DNA from: Planctomycetaceae bacterium
Lineage (GTDB): Bacteria > Planctomycetota > Planctomycetia > Pirellulales > Pirellulaceae
Length of the DNA: 35,785 nucleotides
Direction of reading: 5' to 3'
Assembly: GCA_002726515.1 (NCBI GenBank)
Contig: PBTE01000073.1
Span: 1-35,785 of the forward strand
The translations under genes were made by a program, and so were the position numbers. The notes beneath the pieces are model-generated. The model made no database searches. It had not been told where the DNA came from and worked only from the letters and a program-made list of their open reading frames with translations. Below, in pieces: positions 8,705 through 16,999 of the stretch (its first letter is position 1; the number at the start of each line of letters is the position of its first letter).

Positions 8705-9511
8705 TCACTCCCGCTCGTCGACGACCGGGTTGGTAAGCGAGCCGATTTTGTCGATTTCAATCGTGCACGTGTCACCGGCCTTCAAAAAGACTTGGGGCTG
8801 GCGAGCCACACCCACTCCATGAGGCGTTCCTGTCGAGATGAGGGTTCCCGGCACGAGTTTCGTACTGCCACTCAAAAAAGCGATCAAGGCCGGCACATTA
8901 AAAATCATGTCGTCGGTATTCGCTTCCTGCATCACCTGCCCGTTTAACAGAGTCTTGATGGACAAGGTGTTGGGATCGGGAATGTCGTCAGGCGTCACCA
9001 GACACGGACCGAGCGGTGCAAACGTCGCAAACGATTTCCCACGACACCACTGACCACCGCCCCACTTGAGTTGCCAATCACGTGCGCTGACATCATTCAC
9101 AGCAACATATCCCAGTACATATTTCAGTGCATCATCCTGCGAAACATTGAAACACTCTTTTCCAATCACAACACCTAATTCGCATTCATAATCCACTTCG
9201 TTGCTCCTCAGGCGACGCGGGAGCACAATCGGATCACCCGGATTCTGCAGAGCACCGCTGTTTTTCATAAACAGCACTGGATGCTCCGGAATTGCAGATC
9301 CCCCCTCCTCTGCATGCTTGCGGTAGTTCAAGCCAATACAAAGAATGTCCGTGGGGACAATGGGCGCCAACAACTTGACCACATCTGCCACCTCGCCGGT
9401 GTCCCGAGGAGAGTCATAGATATCGCCTTCAAGTACGGTCGTTGATCCGTCTTCATGCTGGCATCCAAACTGAATATTTCCTCCCGAATTGTGAAAGCGA
9501 ACGATTTTCAT
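8705..9511 (-). CDS. Fumarylacetoacetate hydrolase (FAH) family protein
   Basis: A 268-residue member of the FAH superfamily, which cleaves or hydrolyses 2,4-dioxo acids (or decarboxylates and tautomerises related compounds) with a divalent metal. Visible are CIGLNYRKHAEEGG at about 58-71, the metal-site motif DYECELGVVIGKE with E109 and E111, NDVSARDWQ with D140, and the C-terminal GTLISTGTPHGVGVAR. The single-domain length and motif set match 2,4-diketo-3-deoxy-acid hydrolases and ureidoglycolate-lyase-like members; these cannot be told apart by eye. It follows the iron alcohol dehydrogenase (239 bp gap) and precedes the E1-E2 genes. A role in producing pyruvate or another oxoacid for E1-E2 is attractive but is inference from the context. 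Confidence 0.9.
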   Translation of the reverse strand: MKIVRFHNSGGNIQFGCQHEDGSTTVLEGDIYDSPRDTGEVADVVKLLAPIVPTDILCIGLNYRKHAEEGGSAIPEHPVLFMKNSGALQNPGDPIVLPRRLRSNEVDYECELGVVIGKECFNVSQDDALKYVLGYVAVNDVSARDWQLKWGGGQWCRGKSFATFAPLGPCLVTPDDIPDPNTLSIKTLLNGQVMQEANTDDMIFNVPALIAFLSGSTKLVPGTLISTGTPHGVGVARQPQVFLKAGDTCTIEIDKIGSLTNPVVDERE

Positions 9512-9750
9512 GAATGAATACCCGATGGTTTGGTAGGTTTAATAAATTTCAACGGAAGACAGCTGTGCCAAATCCTCGCAAAGCATGATTGCCACGTGAG
9601 TCAGTTCACCCCGGAGGCTCCGAGTTTGCCCCTGCACCCACAAACTATGGAATGAAATTGCCAGCTGCAACCCGTGCTGTCTGAAACGTCACGTTGATGT
9701 TGCAATCAAGCGATTCTTCCCAACTCCTTGCTTGTCTCAAATCGTGCTTG

Positions 9751-10875
9751 TCAAAATGCCGCAGCAAGGACCGCGCGACAGTCCTCCACAGTTAACGGGC
9801 GTGGATTGGAAGGAGTCGAGTGGTCCTCAACAGCCGCCTCGGCAATTCCCTCCAAATCCTGCCGGACCACTCCCATATCATGCAGCGTCGCCGGCATCCC
9901 GATGCGATCATTAAGTGCAGCAAACGCATCCGCCAAGCGTTCGGAGCCATCCTGGATCCCTACAATGTCGGACATGGCGGCCAATTTGTCAGGGCAGGCT
10001 GCCGCATTGAATCGAATCACGTGGGGAAGGAAGACGGCATTGAGCGTCCCGTGATGCAAACGCCTCTCGGCCAAGGCACCGAGGGGATGGCTCAGGCTGT
10101 GAATCAAGCCAAGGCCTTTCTGGAAGGCGAGCGCGCCCTGGAGAGCAGCCATCATCATCTGGCTCCGCGCTTCAATGTCGTTGGGAACTTCCAACGTCGC
10201 GGGCAGCGCTCGCCAGGCTCGCTCAAGTCCGTCCAGAGCAATCGCGTCCGCAACAGGATTAAATTTCGGACTGCAGTAGGTTTCGACACAGTGCGAAATC
10301 GCATCCATCCCCGTTGCGGCGGTCAATTGTGAAGGCATATCAACCGTTAATTGCGGGTCACAGAGGGCCGCGGTCGGAATCATGTGTTTGCTGATCACCC
10401 CTAGTTTGCAACCACTCTGCAGGGTCACCAACGCGGCGCGTCCCACTTCACTGCCCGTTCCCGCAGTCGTGGGAATGGCAATCACGGGCGGCTTGTCCGC
10501 CGTAATGCGACTGACGCCACCCCGGATCAGGGCATACTGTTCCAAAGGTTCGGGATGGGTGGCCAGCAAGGAAATGCATTTCGCGCAATCCAACGGAGAC
10601 CCGCCACCAAGGGCAACCACTCCGTCACACTGCTGTTCCCGGTAGACGGTCAGGCCCGCCAGGACACTCCCTTCGGTGGGATTGGTGGGAATGTCGCTGA
10701 ACACGCCCTGCGGCACAATCCCCAATCGATCCACCATTCCCAATTGCAACAAACCTTCGTCAGTCACCACCAGGGGGCGCTGCAGTCCGTACTGATCCAA
10801 AATTTCTGAAAGCGATTCAATTTCACCACTTCCAAAATAGACGTCGGTCAGATAACTGATCGTGGGGAGTTTCAT
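9751..10875 (-). CDS. Iron-containing (type III) alcohol dehydrogenase
   Basis: A 374-residue NAD(P)-dependent alcohol dehydrogenase of the iron-activated family. The nucleotide-binding motif GGGSPLDCAK starts near residue 90, followed by IPTTAGTGSEVG near 134-145. The metal ligands are visible: D191 and H195 in GMDAISHCVETY, H263 in HSLSHPLGA, and a further histidine in RRLHHGTLNA (274/275). The length is normal (about 380). Members reduce or oxidise small aldehydes and alcohols such as lactaldehyde/1,2-propanediol, 4-hydroxybutyrate or phosphonoacetaldehyde; the substrate cannot be read directly. It lies 85 bp after the Ldh-family gene and probably shares its transcript. A GGGCAGG-rich stretch precedes the ATG at 10875. 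Confidence 0.93.
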   Translation of the reverse strand: MKLPTISYLTDVYFGSGEIESLSEILDQYGLQRPLVVTDEGLLQLGMVDRLGIVPQGVFSDIPTNPTEGSVLAGLTVYREQQCDGVVALGGGSPLDCAKCISLLATHPEPLEQYALIRGGVSRITADKPPVIAIPTTAGTGSEVGRAALVTLQSGCKLGVISKHMIPTAALCDPQLTVDMPSQLTAATGMDAISHCVETYCSPKFNPVADAIALDGLERAWRALPATLEVPNDIEARSQMMMAALQGALAFQKGLGLIHSLSHPLGALAERRLHHGTLNAVFLPHVIRFNAAACPDKLAAMSDIVGIQDGSERLADAFAALNDRIGMPATLHDMGVVRQDLEGIAEAAVEDHSTPSNPRPLTVEDCRAVLAAAF

Positions 10876-10960
10876 TGCCTGCCCTTTTCCAGGACGCTTG
10901 CCTGTTCTGCGTTCATTTCCAATGTCCGTTTTACGTTCGCAATGGATTGCCCTTCTTCCT

Positions 10961-12028
10961 TCAGACAGGTGACTCCAGTTCCGCCGTTTCAGCCAACTCC
11001 CGTAACTTGGCTATCACATCTTCCGGCAGAGGAATGCCTTCGACCAGGGCGTGTCGTCGACGTTCCCATTCCATTTCCCCCGGCATGTAAATGCGTTCAC
11101 TCCCTTCCGCTTTGGGGGCCTGATGAATTTGATCGATAAGCGCATCAACGCGCGAATAAAATTTTTCCAGCGGGATGAGAGAGTTGACATCAATCGCTAA
11201 AAACGCATGTCCATGATCTGTCGCTTGAGAAAGGTCTCCGAACAGCCAGCTTCCTACGTCCCAGGTGACAGCGGAACCCGTCAGCAATGCAGCCAGTGAT
11301 TCAATCAGTAGCGCGACCCCGTACCCTTTGTGTCCAGCCATGGGTTGAAGTGCCCCCTGATCCGGAATCAGACTGCCATCATCACTGGGTAAGCCGTCAG
11401 GACCAATGATCCAATTGTCCGGAATTGGCCGGCCCGATTGTACCGCTGCGAAAATCTTTCCTGCCGCCACCGTACTGGTTGCCATGTCGAGCATGATCGG
11501 ATCGTGCTTCCCGGCAGGAACCGCGTAAGATATGGGGTTGGTACCCAGAATGGCGCTTCGTGAGCCGGGAGCAGCCACAATGGGAACATCATTCGCCATC
11601 GACACGCCGATCATACCTTGCGAAGCGGCCAGCCAGGTGTAATATCCAGCCGCTCCAAAATGGCAACTGTTGCGCACCCCCACAAAACCGATCCCAATGT
11701 TTTTGGCCAGATCGACGGCCAATTGCATCGCAAACTTGGAAGTCACCTGCCCCAGCAATGATCCACCGTCAACGATCGCGCTGGCCGGATTTCGTTTTAC
11801 TACTGTCGGTTCCCCTTCGGTAAGCAAGCCACCAACCCGCAGGCGTTTCTCGTAACCATGCAGTAGTTTGGTACCGTGGGTAAAGACTCCCCAGGTGTCG
11901 GTCATGACTAACGCTTCAGCCGTGGTGGTGGCATGCGAGGTGGAAACCCCCACCTTTTCCATGACTGCTACGCAAAAAGCTTGTAAGTCATCTGCCGAGA
12001 TTCTCGAGTTGCATGATTCAGCTGCCAT
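10961..12028 (-). CDS. Ldh-family (malate/L-lactate/sulfolactate) NAD(P)-dependent oxidoreductase
   Basis: A 355-residue member of the Ldh_2 family, which interconverts 2-hydroxy acids and 2-oxo acids (malate, lactate, sulfolactate, ureidoglycolate or diketogulonate types). Typical segments are DTWGVFTHGTKLLHGYEKRL near 45-65, VGVRNSCHFGAAGYYTWLA near 118-136 (the catalytic histidine lies in NSCHFG), GTNPISYAVPAG and LDMATSTVAAGKI, and the late GHKGYGVALLIESLAALLTG. Length agrees with the family. It is the first gene of the minus-strand run, so the unit's promoter probably lies in 12029-12300. Together with the alcohol dehydrogenase, the FAH-family enzyme and the E1-E2 pair it suggests breakdown of a hydroxy or deoxy acid. 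The exact substrate is unknown. Confidence 0.92.
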   Translation of the reverse strand: MAAESCNSRISADDLQAFCVAVMEKVGVSTSHATTTAEALVMTDTWGVFTHGTKLLHGYEKRLRVGGLLTEGEPTVVKRNPASAIVDGGSLLGQVTSKFAMQLAVDLAKNIGIGFVGVRNSCHFGAAGYYTWLAASQGMIGVSMANDVPIVAAPGSRSAILGTNPISYAVPAGKHDPIMLDMATSTVAAGKIFAAVQSGRPIPDNWIIGPDGLPSDDGSLIPDQGALQPMAGHKGYGVALLIESLAALLTGSAVTWDVGSWLFGDLSQATDHGHAFLAIDVNSLIPLEKFYSRVDALIDQIHQAPKAEGSERIYMPGEMEWERRRHALVEGIPLPEDVIAKLRELAETAELESPV

Positions 12029-12443
12029 GAGGAACCCTTGTTGTCAATGTTAAAGACCCACTCACCTTTCGGCGTCGTCCCGGAGAACACATCTGAGAAG
12101 AACCGCTGTAAGTCTCGCTCTCAATCAAGCGGACTATTGTAACTTCGAACCTGCAATAGCATAAGTATCGAAGCAAGACCAACCCGACCATTTTTCAGCC
12201 CGATTTCAGGCCACTTCCGAACCCGAATGAAGTGACGGACGACCATTGGTGTCGTGACGCACCTCCGGCGCAACTGACTGCTCCGTTGGAGGATTTTACC
12301 GGTAAATTGCGGTCAGGATGGGGCCACTGCCGCAACTGTAGCTGCAGGAGACACAGTTCCAAAACGGTCGCCCAAAGTCGATGGGAACAGTCACGCTGCT
12401 CACTTCAGCAGACCTCGAGCCTTGTAGACAGTCAGCCCGGCTC
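12029..12443. other. Upstream region of the dehydrogenase unit, no gene
   Basis: These 415 bases separate the first gene of the catabolic unit from the end of the lipoprotein gene, both on the minus strand. No coding sequence was recognised. It should contain the promoter of the dehydrogenase unit. It includes the 12-base perfect palindrome listed separately. No clear -35/-10 pair stood out. Confidence 0.5.
12295..12306. promoter_or_regulatory. 12-base perfect palindrome, possible operator
   Basis: TTTACCGGTAAA is a perfect inverted repeat without spacer, about 270 bases before the first gene of the minus-strand dehydrogenase unit. Perfect palindromes of this size are compatible with binding by a dimeric repressor, but its distance from the gene and the lack of a nearby regulator gene make this tentative. 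Chance occurrence is possible. Confidence 0.25.
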
Positions 12444-13187
12444 CTAATAGCTGGTTATCGCAGGCAAGCGAACGGGCGTCTGAGATGCCGGTGCGTGCAG
12501 CAGAGGGGGCAGATTGGCTTGCCTCCACACCGGCCGAACAGGCTGTGGGGAATAAATCAGCTGTCCTTCGCGACGAATTCGCATCACCAACAAATCCAGT
12601 TCGTCGACTGAACGGTAGTTTTTACCAACGGCAATCTCACCCTCCATGTCGATTGCCAAAAACGTCTCCGGGTTCAAGATTACCAGTTGCTTGCGGAAGA
12701 ACTGGGCCTTTTTCAGACGACCGACAGTTCTGTCCAAATGGCTCTTCGGCACATCCATCGTCCAGACTTCGAGGACATCTTCGGGGATCTTCCCGACATC
12801 TGTATCTTCTTCCAGATCAAAGATTTTTTTCCACATTGACCGGTTAAGCACAGCTGTTTCTGTACCAGACGCTCGAAAAACTACCCGTACCCGGGCAACA
12901 TCTTTTCTGCCTTCGGGGTGAGGGTAAACAATGTTGACAATACCGATCGAGCAGGCAGGAAGGGCATTAGCTGCTGGTGCCTGATGGGTCGCCAACAGAA
13001 CATGGTTTGAAGACTGCGCAACATTCAATCGGTCGGTCTCCGTCCGATAGGTCAAGTGGAGATCGCTGACGGACAGAGGCTTGTCGCCCATCTTTCCTGC
13101 TTGACGTTTAATTGCCGCGCAACCGCTCAGTGCGATGCTTCCAGCCACAACCAGGACTAAAGCACGTGTTGACGGAAGTGAAGTCAT
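12444..13187 (-). CDS. Predicted lipoprotein of unknown function
   Basis: A 247-residue protein with a lipoprotein signal: MTSLPSTRALVLVVAGSIAL is a short hydrophobic stretch ending in the lipobox LSGC, with the modified cysteine at C23. The mature part begins AAIKRQAGKMGDKPLS and has no recognised domain. It contains alternating beta-like segments (IGIVNIVYPHPEGRKDVARV, EVWTMDVPKSHLDRTVGRL, FLAIDMEGEIAVGKNYRSV) and a proline-rich C-terminus. The strands and small size suggest a compact periplasmic domain anchored to a membrane. It stands alone, with its 5' side facing the aldolase remnant and 415 bp separating it from the dehydrogenase unit. Function not recognised. Confidence 0.8.
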   Translation of the reverse strand: MTSLPSTRALVLVVAGSIALSGCAAIKRQAGKMGDKPLSVSDLHLTYRTETDRLNVAQSSNHVLLATHQAPAANALPACSIGIVNIVYPHPEGRKDVARVRVVFRASGTETAVLNRSMWKKIFDLEEDTDVGKIPEDVLEVWTMDVPKSHLDRTVGRLKKAQFFRKQLVILNPETFLAIDMEGEIAVGKNYRSVDELDLLVMRIRREGQLIYSPQPVRPVWRQANLPPLLHAPASQTPVRLPAITSY

Positions 13188-13491
13188 CTTTTTTATTTCC
13201 CACGTCTAATGCCAAAACGGGTTTTCCGCATGCTAGTGCTGCAAGTAAAACTCGAACAACCGAACCAGCTTTTGGAAACCAGCCCCCTGCAAGAGCCCCC
13301 GCACTCCTCTCGAACAAAGGGTCAAAAGTCATGCTGCGCAAACTTTTGTGACAACCTGCCAGACCGAGTCAGAGACGACGACCGGCGCCGACTCTCTCTA
13401 GATATCGACCCGCCGGGCATGACCAGTTGAACGACACCTTGGAATTTCAGCAGCAGCTCGTTCCAGCGTTGTCATACTGCTAGCCCCGCCA
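13188..13491. other. 304 bp between lipoprotein gene and aldolase remnant, no gene
   Basis: No coding sequence recognised. It must contain the lipoprotein promoter (minus strand) and may include the decayed 5' end of the aldolase remnant. A weak inverted repeat (GAGTC...GACTC around 13370-13395) has no T-run and is not called a terminator. Confidence 0.45.
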
Positions 13492-13817
13492 GTGGGCGGA
13501 AATTTCCTGCTTGGCAGTGGCATAAGCTTTTCCGATCCGACAATCAGCGAACTGGTTGCCGAAACAGGGTACGATTTCGCTTGGATCGATGGAGAGCACG
13601 GACCTTTCGATTTGACAGCCATGCTGCGACACGCGAGACCTTTCGCGGCACTGACACCTCATCGTTCACACGGTGGCCGACAAAGTGCGCGATTCGGACG
13701 TGTTTCCTGGTGTCTCGACGTTTTTACACTGTAGAGAATTTCGCTTACTGGCTGCAGGGTGGTGTCCAATGGATCAACCTCAACACCGATGCGTCGAATT
13801 TATTTAGCGCCAGGTGA
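13492..13817 (+). pseudogene. Remnant of an HpcH/HpaI-family aldolase
   Basis: Three short pieces in three frames together match an HpcH/HpaI (2-oxo-3-deoxy acid) aldolase. Frame 1 from 13492 reads LLGSGISFSDPTISELVAET then GYDFAWIDGEHGPFDLTAML, the family's N-terminal block with the WID-EHGP active-site segment. Near 13673-13730 frame 2 reads VADKVRDSDVFPGVSTFL, and frame 3 from about 13728 reads VENFAYWLQGGVQWINLNTD and ASNLFSAR, resembling the C-terminal end. The central part of the protein (roughly 100-130 residues, including the metal-binding region) is missing, and there are at least two frame changes. The gene is therefore dead. It sits about 1.5 kb upstream of the dehydrogenase/hydrolase unit on the opposite strand, and active aldolases of this family act on the kind of substrate that unit might handle. 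Confidence 0.75.
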
Positions 13818-13996
13818 CGGGTTCTGGATGCGGCCCGCAGGTCACAGATTTAGGCTCGGAAACAGAATTGGCAGCAAGCCTCCTCGCCCTGGACCGGATT
13901 CCAACCTGATATTCTGGCCGGGGGCATTCCGCGCGCACTGCGGTGCCCTATAATGCAACAGTCTTCATTCCATCAACACTAATGCAGGAATCAACC

Positions 13997-15307
13997 ATGG
14001 TCAAATTTTGTTCCGCTGTGTGCTCACTGTGCCTCCTGACCGTGCTCCTCGGCGCTGATTGGTCTCATTGGCGTGGTCCACACTTCAATGGTTCCACAGA
14101 CGAAACTGATTTACCCTCCAAGTGGAGTCGCACCGACAACATCGCCTGGAGTGTCAACCTGCCGGGCGCTGCGGCGGCGACGCCAATTGTGGTCGCAAAT
14201 CGTGTTTTTGTCTCCAGTACAAATACCGAAAACAACACGCTGCAAGCCATGTGTTTTGAACGCCAGACGGGTGCCATGCTGTGGAACAAAACGGTGGCGG
14301 AGGAAATCCGTCGTGAATCCTACAGCAACTATGCGTCACCTTCCCCGGTGGCTGACACCGATGTCGCCATCTTTTTCTATGGAAACGGAGAACTCGTTGG
14401 CTTCGATCATACCGGCAATGAGTTATGGTCTCGCAATGTCCAGCGTGATTATGGAGATTTTTCATTCAATTGGTCGTTCAGCACGAGTCCTTTGATCTAC
14501 GATGGACGACTCTATCTACAGGTTCTGCAACGTGACGTCCCCGTGGACGGCCGCGGGTTCAAAGACCGCAAGAACAAGTCGTATCTGTTGGCCATGGACA
14601 TCAACACGGGCGAAACCCTGTGGCAGGTCGAGCGCCGCAGTGATGCCCGACTCGAATCTCGCGAGGCCTTTTCCACACCCATTCCCTACCACCACGATGG
14701 CCGCACAGAGATACTCGTCGTAGGAGGTGACGATTTGTCAGGTCATGATCCGACCGATGGCAAGGAAAGATGGCGTTGGGGAACCTGGAATCCTGACCGA
14801 ATCCCGCACTGGCGTCTGGTGCCTTCACCGGTGGCGGGTGCTGGAGTGATCCTGGCGTGCGCACCAAAGAAAGACCCCATTTACGCAGTCCGGGCTGGTG
14901 GCCGGGGAAAGCTTGACGATACGGCACTGGCCTGGGTCAGTCAGGAAACGATGGAACTGACTTCGGACGTTCCCACCCCTGCCTTTTACGACGGCGACTT
15001 CTTTGTCCTCAGTGATGTGCGCAAGAGTCTGGCACGGGTCGACCCCCAAACAGGCGATGTCAAGTGGAAGATTCGCACACCGGGAGTGAAAAAGTTCGAA
15101 GCATCACCACTGGCAGCCGACGGAAAGATTTATCTGATCAATTTCGTTGCAGACGTGGTGGTCGTCGATGCAGCGGATGGGACGATTTTGAACAATATTT
15201 CCATGGCCGATCCAGAAGACGATCCCGTTCGATCTTCCGTGGTTGCTGCGCACGGCAATTTGTGGATTCGCACGAATCAACAATTGTTCTGCGTAGGAAA
15301 ACATTGA
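13997..15307 (+). CDS. Secreted PQQ-like beta-propeller repeat protein (BamB-like fold)
   Basis: From the ATG at 13997 (AGGA 7 bases upstream) the protein has 436 residues. Upstream in-frame ATGs at 13943 and 13982 lack this site and would put polar residues before the signal. MVKFCSAVCSLCLLTVLLGA is a signal peptide, followed by DWSHWRGPHFNGSTDETDLP, the usual start of planctomycete PQQ-like propellers. Repeats with tryptophan-docking motifs follow: GAMLWNKTVAEE, GNELWSRNVQRDYG, GETLWQVERRSD, GKERWRWGTWNP and GDVKWKIRTPG, consistent with a seven- or eight-bladed propeller. The quinoprotein cofactor residues of true dehydrogenases are not evident, so a structural or binding role in the periplasm is more likely than PQQ catalysis. 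It ends 135 bp before the convergent rmlD gene. Confidence 0.9.
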   Translation: MVKFCSAVCSLCLLTVLLGADWSHWRGPHFNGSTDETDLPSKWSRTDNIAWSVNLPGAAAATPIVVANRVFVSSTNTENNTLQAMCFERQTGAMLWNKTVAEEIRRESYSNYASPSPVADTDVAIFFYGNGELVGFDHTGNELWSRNVQRDYGDFSFNWSFSTSPLIYDGRLYLQVLQRDVPVDGRGFKDRKNKSYLLAMDINTGETLWQVERRSDARLESREAFSTPIPYHHDGRTEILVVGGDDLSGHDPTDGKERWRWGTWNPDRIPHWRLVPSPVAGAGVILACAPKKDPIYAVRAGGRGKLDDTALAWVSQETMELTSDVPTPAFYDGDFFVLSDVRKSLARVDPQTGDVKWKIRTPGVKKFEASPLAADGKIYLINFVADVVVVDAADGTILNNISMADPEDDPVRSSVVAAHGNLWIRTNQQLFCVGKH

Positions 15308-15442
15308 GCTTTGTGCGACACTGGGAGCAGCCCGCTCAACGACTTGGCGCGTTCCCTCGCCCGTCTGCCAGGGCGTGGAACTGAAATTTCCAGACAGCCT
15401 TTACTGCCGAACAGCCCCACGGGGCAGGTACAAGGGCTCACT

Positions 15443-16306
15443 TTAAATCTGTCGGAGCACTTCGGCCAAGTTGGTTTTCCAGAAGGCCAGGGGTTTCAGG
15501 AAGTTCTCGGTCTGCGAGAGATCGAGCACACTGTAGTGGGGACGCGTCGCGGGACGCGGAAACTCGGCGCTCGGGCAGGGGTCGATGCGGCATGTTTGCT
15601 GAGTCTGTTGCAGAATTTCGATCGCGAATTCGTACCAGGTACAATCTCCCGCATCCGTCACATGCCACGTGTCCCGTGCTCCGGTTCGGTAGAGATCGAG
15701 GGAAACCTGCGCCAAATGGACGGCACTGGCTGGCCGCCCACGTTGGTCATCCACCACTCGCAAGCTATCACGCTGTTGCATTAACTGCAGCATTCGCAGC
15801 ACGAAATTGGACCCCCACGGAGCGTAAAGCCAACTCGTGCGGATTAATAAATGATCACAACCCGTTTCCCGTAAAACCCGTTCACCCGCAGCCTTCGTGC
15901 GCCCGTATGCGTTGACAGGCTGCAGCGGCGCATCCACCTGATAAGGCTCCATCGCCGTACCAGCAAAGACGTAATCCGTTGAGTAGTGAATCAGGGTGCA
16001 ACCAACGCTCTGACACCTTCGGCCAAGATGTCCCACAGCAGTACAATTGACCTGATAGGCTTCCTCTTCTTCGCCTTCCGCTCCGTCGACATCGGTGTAT
16101 GCCGCCGTGTTAATGACCACTCGAGTGCCCGGAGGAATCATCGCATCGAGGGACCCTTGGCATGTAATGTCCAAATCGCGGTGGTTATACGCGGCGTAAC
16201 CAATATTCAATCGTTTTAACAAGTCCAGCCACGCCCGTCCAAGAATGCCTCCACTACCGACAAGTACGACTCCTTCCGCAAGAGACTCCTGTACAGCATC
16301 AGTCAT
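15443..16306 (-). CDS. rmlD: dTDP-4-dehydrorhamnose reductase
   Basis: A short-chain dehydrogenase of 287 residues from the ATG at 16306, making dTDP-L-rhamnose for surface polysaccharides. The Rossmann motif VLVGSGGILGRAWLDLLKRL lies near the N-terminus. VVINTAAYTDVDGAEGEEEE and STDYVFAGTAMEPYQ follow, with the catalytic Y-x3-K in NAYGRTKAAGERVL, then LLIRTSWLYAPWGSNFVLRM. These are textbook RmlD blocks. An in-frame ATG at 16372 would add 22 residues unlike the family; the chosen ATG overlaps the rmlC stop by eight bases (ATGACTGA), pointing to translational coupling. The genes for the first two steps (rmlA, rmlB) are not in the window. The distal C-terminus is normal. Confidence 0.93.
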   Translation of the reverse strand: MTDAVQESLAEGVVLVGSGGILGRAWLDLLKRLNIGYAAYNHRDLDITCQGSLDAMIPPGTRVVINTAAYTDVDGAEGEEEEAYQVNCTAVGHLGRRCQSVGCTLIHYSTDYVFAGTAMEPYQVDAPLQPVNAYGRTKAAGERVLRETGCDHLLIRTSWLYAPWGSNFVLRMLQLMQQRDSLRVVDDQRGRPASAVHLAQVSLDLYRTGARDTWHVTDAGDCTWYEFAIEILQQTQQTCRIDPCPSAEFPRPATRPHYSVLDLSQTENFLKPLAFWKTNLAEVLRQI

Positions 16307-16877
16307 GACTGGACGCCGCCTGGTAATGGAAGAACCGGTCCAGTGACTCGAATGGCGGATGGCGTCTGTCACGGTCCGAAAGGATGGCTTGATCAGCCGT
16401 CAATTGCCAGTCGATTCCCAACTGCGGGTCGTTCCACGGAATTCCTCGCTCACATTCCTGAGAGTAGAGAGCGGAGATCTTGTAGTAGACCTGTGTGTTG
16501 GGCAAAAGTGTCCGGAACCCGTGCGCAAAACCCTCGGGAATGAAGAGCTGTTGCCCCAACTGATCATCCAACTTCACTCGCACATGCTGGCCGTAAGTCG
16601 GCGAACCCCAGCGGATGTCCACCACGACATCAATGATTGCGCCATGCACGACAAACACGAGCTTGGCCTGTGCTGCCGGGGGAATTTGATAATGAAGCCC
16701 ACGCACCGTTTCAGCATTCGCCGAAAACGTGTGGTTGTCTTGGACAAATTCAGCCGTGATGCCAGCCGAACGCAAAGCCTCACGTTTGTAGACTTCCGAC
16801 AAAAAACCACGCTCATCACCGAAACGTTTCGGAGTGATCAATTTGACGTCGGGTAGGTCCGTTGCTGTGACTTGCAT
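16299..16877 (-). CDS. rmlC: dTDP-4-dehydrorhamnose 3,5-epimerase
   Basis: A 192-residue cupin-fold epimerase acting before RmlD. Recognisable blocks are FGDERGFLSEVYKREALRSA, FVQDNHTFSANAETVRGLHY (with the catalytic histidine in RGLHYQIPP), KLVFVVHGAIIDVVVDIRWG, SPTYGQHVRVKLDDQLGQQL and FIPEGFAHGFRTL. The C-terminal DPQLGIDWQ and LSDRDRRHPPFESLD are also typical. A TTG at 16892 would add five residues (ATG then TTG-initiated forms both lack a clear ribosome binding site); the ATG at 16877 is preferred. It overlaps rmlD by eight bases. The glycosyltransferase gene ends at 17000, 122 bases upstream on the same strand, so the three genes probably form one surface-sugar operon. Confidence 0.93.
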   Translation of the reverse strand: MQVTATDLPDVKLITPKRFGDERGFLSEVYKREALRSAGITAEFVQDNHTFSANAETVRGLHYQIPPAAQAKLVFVVHGAIIDVVVDIRWGSPTYGQHVRVKLDDQLGQQLFIPEGFAHGFRTLLPNTQVYYKISALYSQECERGIPWNDPQLGIDWQLTADQAILSDRDRRHPPFESLDRFFHYQAASSHD

Positions 16878-16999
16878 CGTTTCGGTTGCCAAATTCTAAA
16901 TGATTCAAATGACATTTTACAGAGGAAGCTGAATCGCCAACAAGAACGCGTGTCGACAGAATTCCTTTCTGTTCATCCTGAAACTTCAGGAGACTCGCA

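Noticed and set aside
8346-8708. Minus-strand 120-residue frame overlapping the end of the FAH-family gene
   Set aside because: GTG start, no family pattern, tryptophan/arginine-rich translation typical of non-coding DNA.
13943-13996. Longer start for the PQQ-like propeller protein
   Set aside because: It would bury the signal peptide behind polar residues; the ATG at 13997 has a properly placed AGGA.
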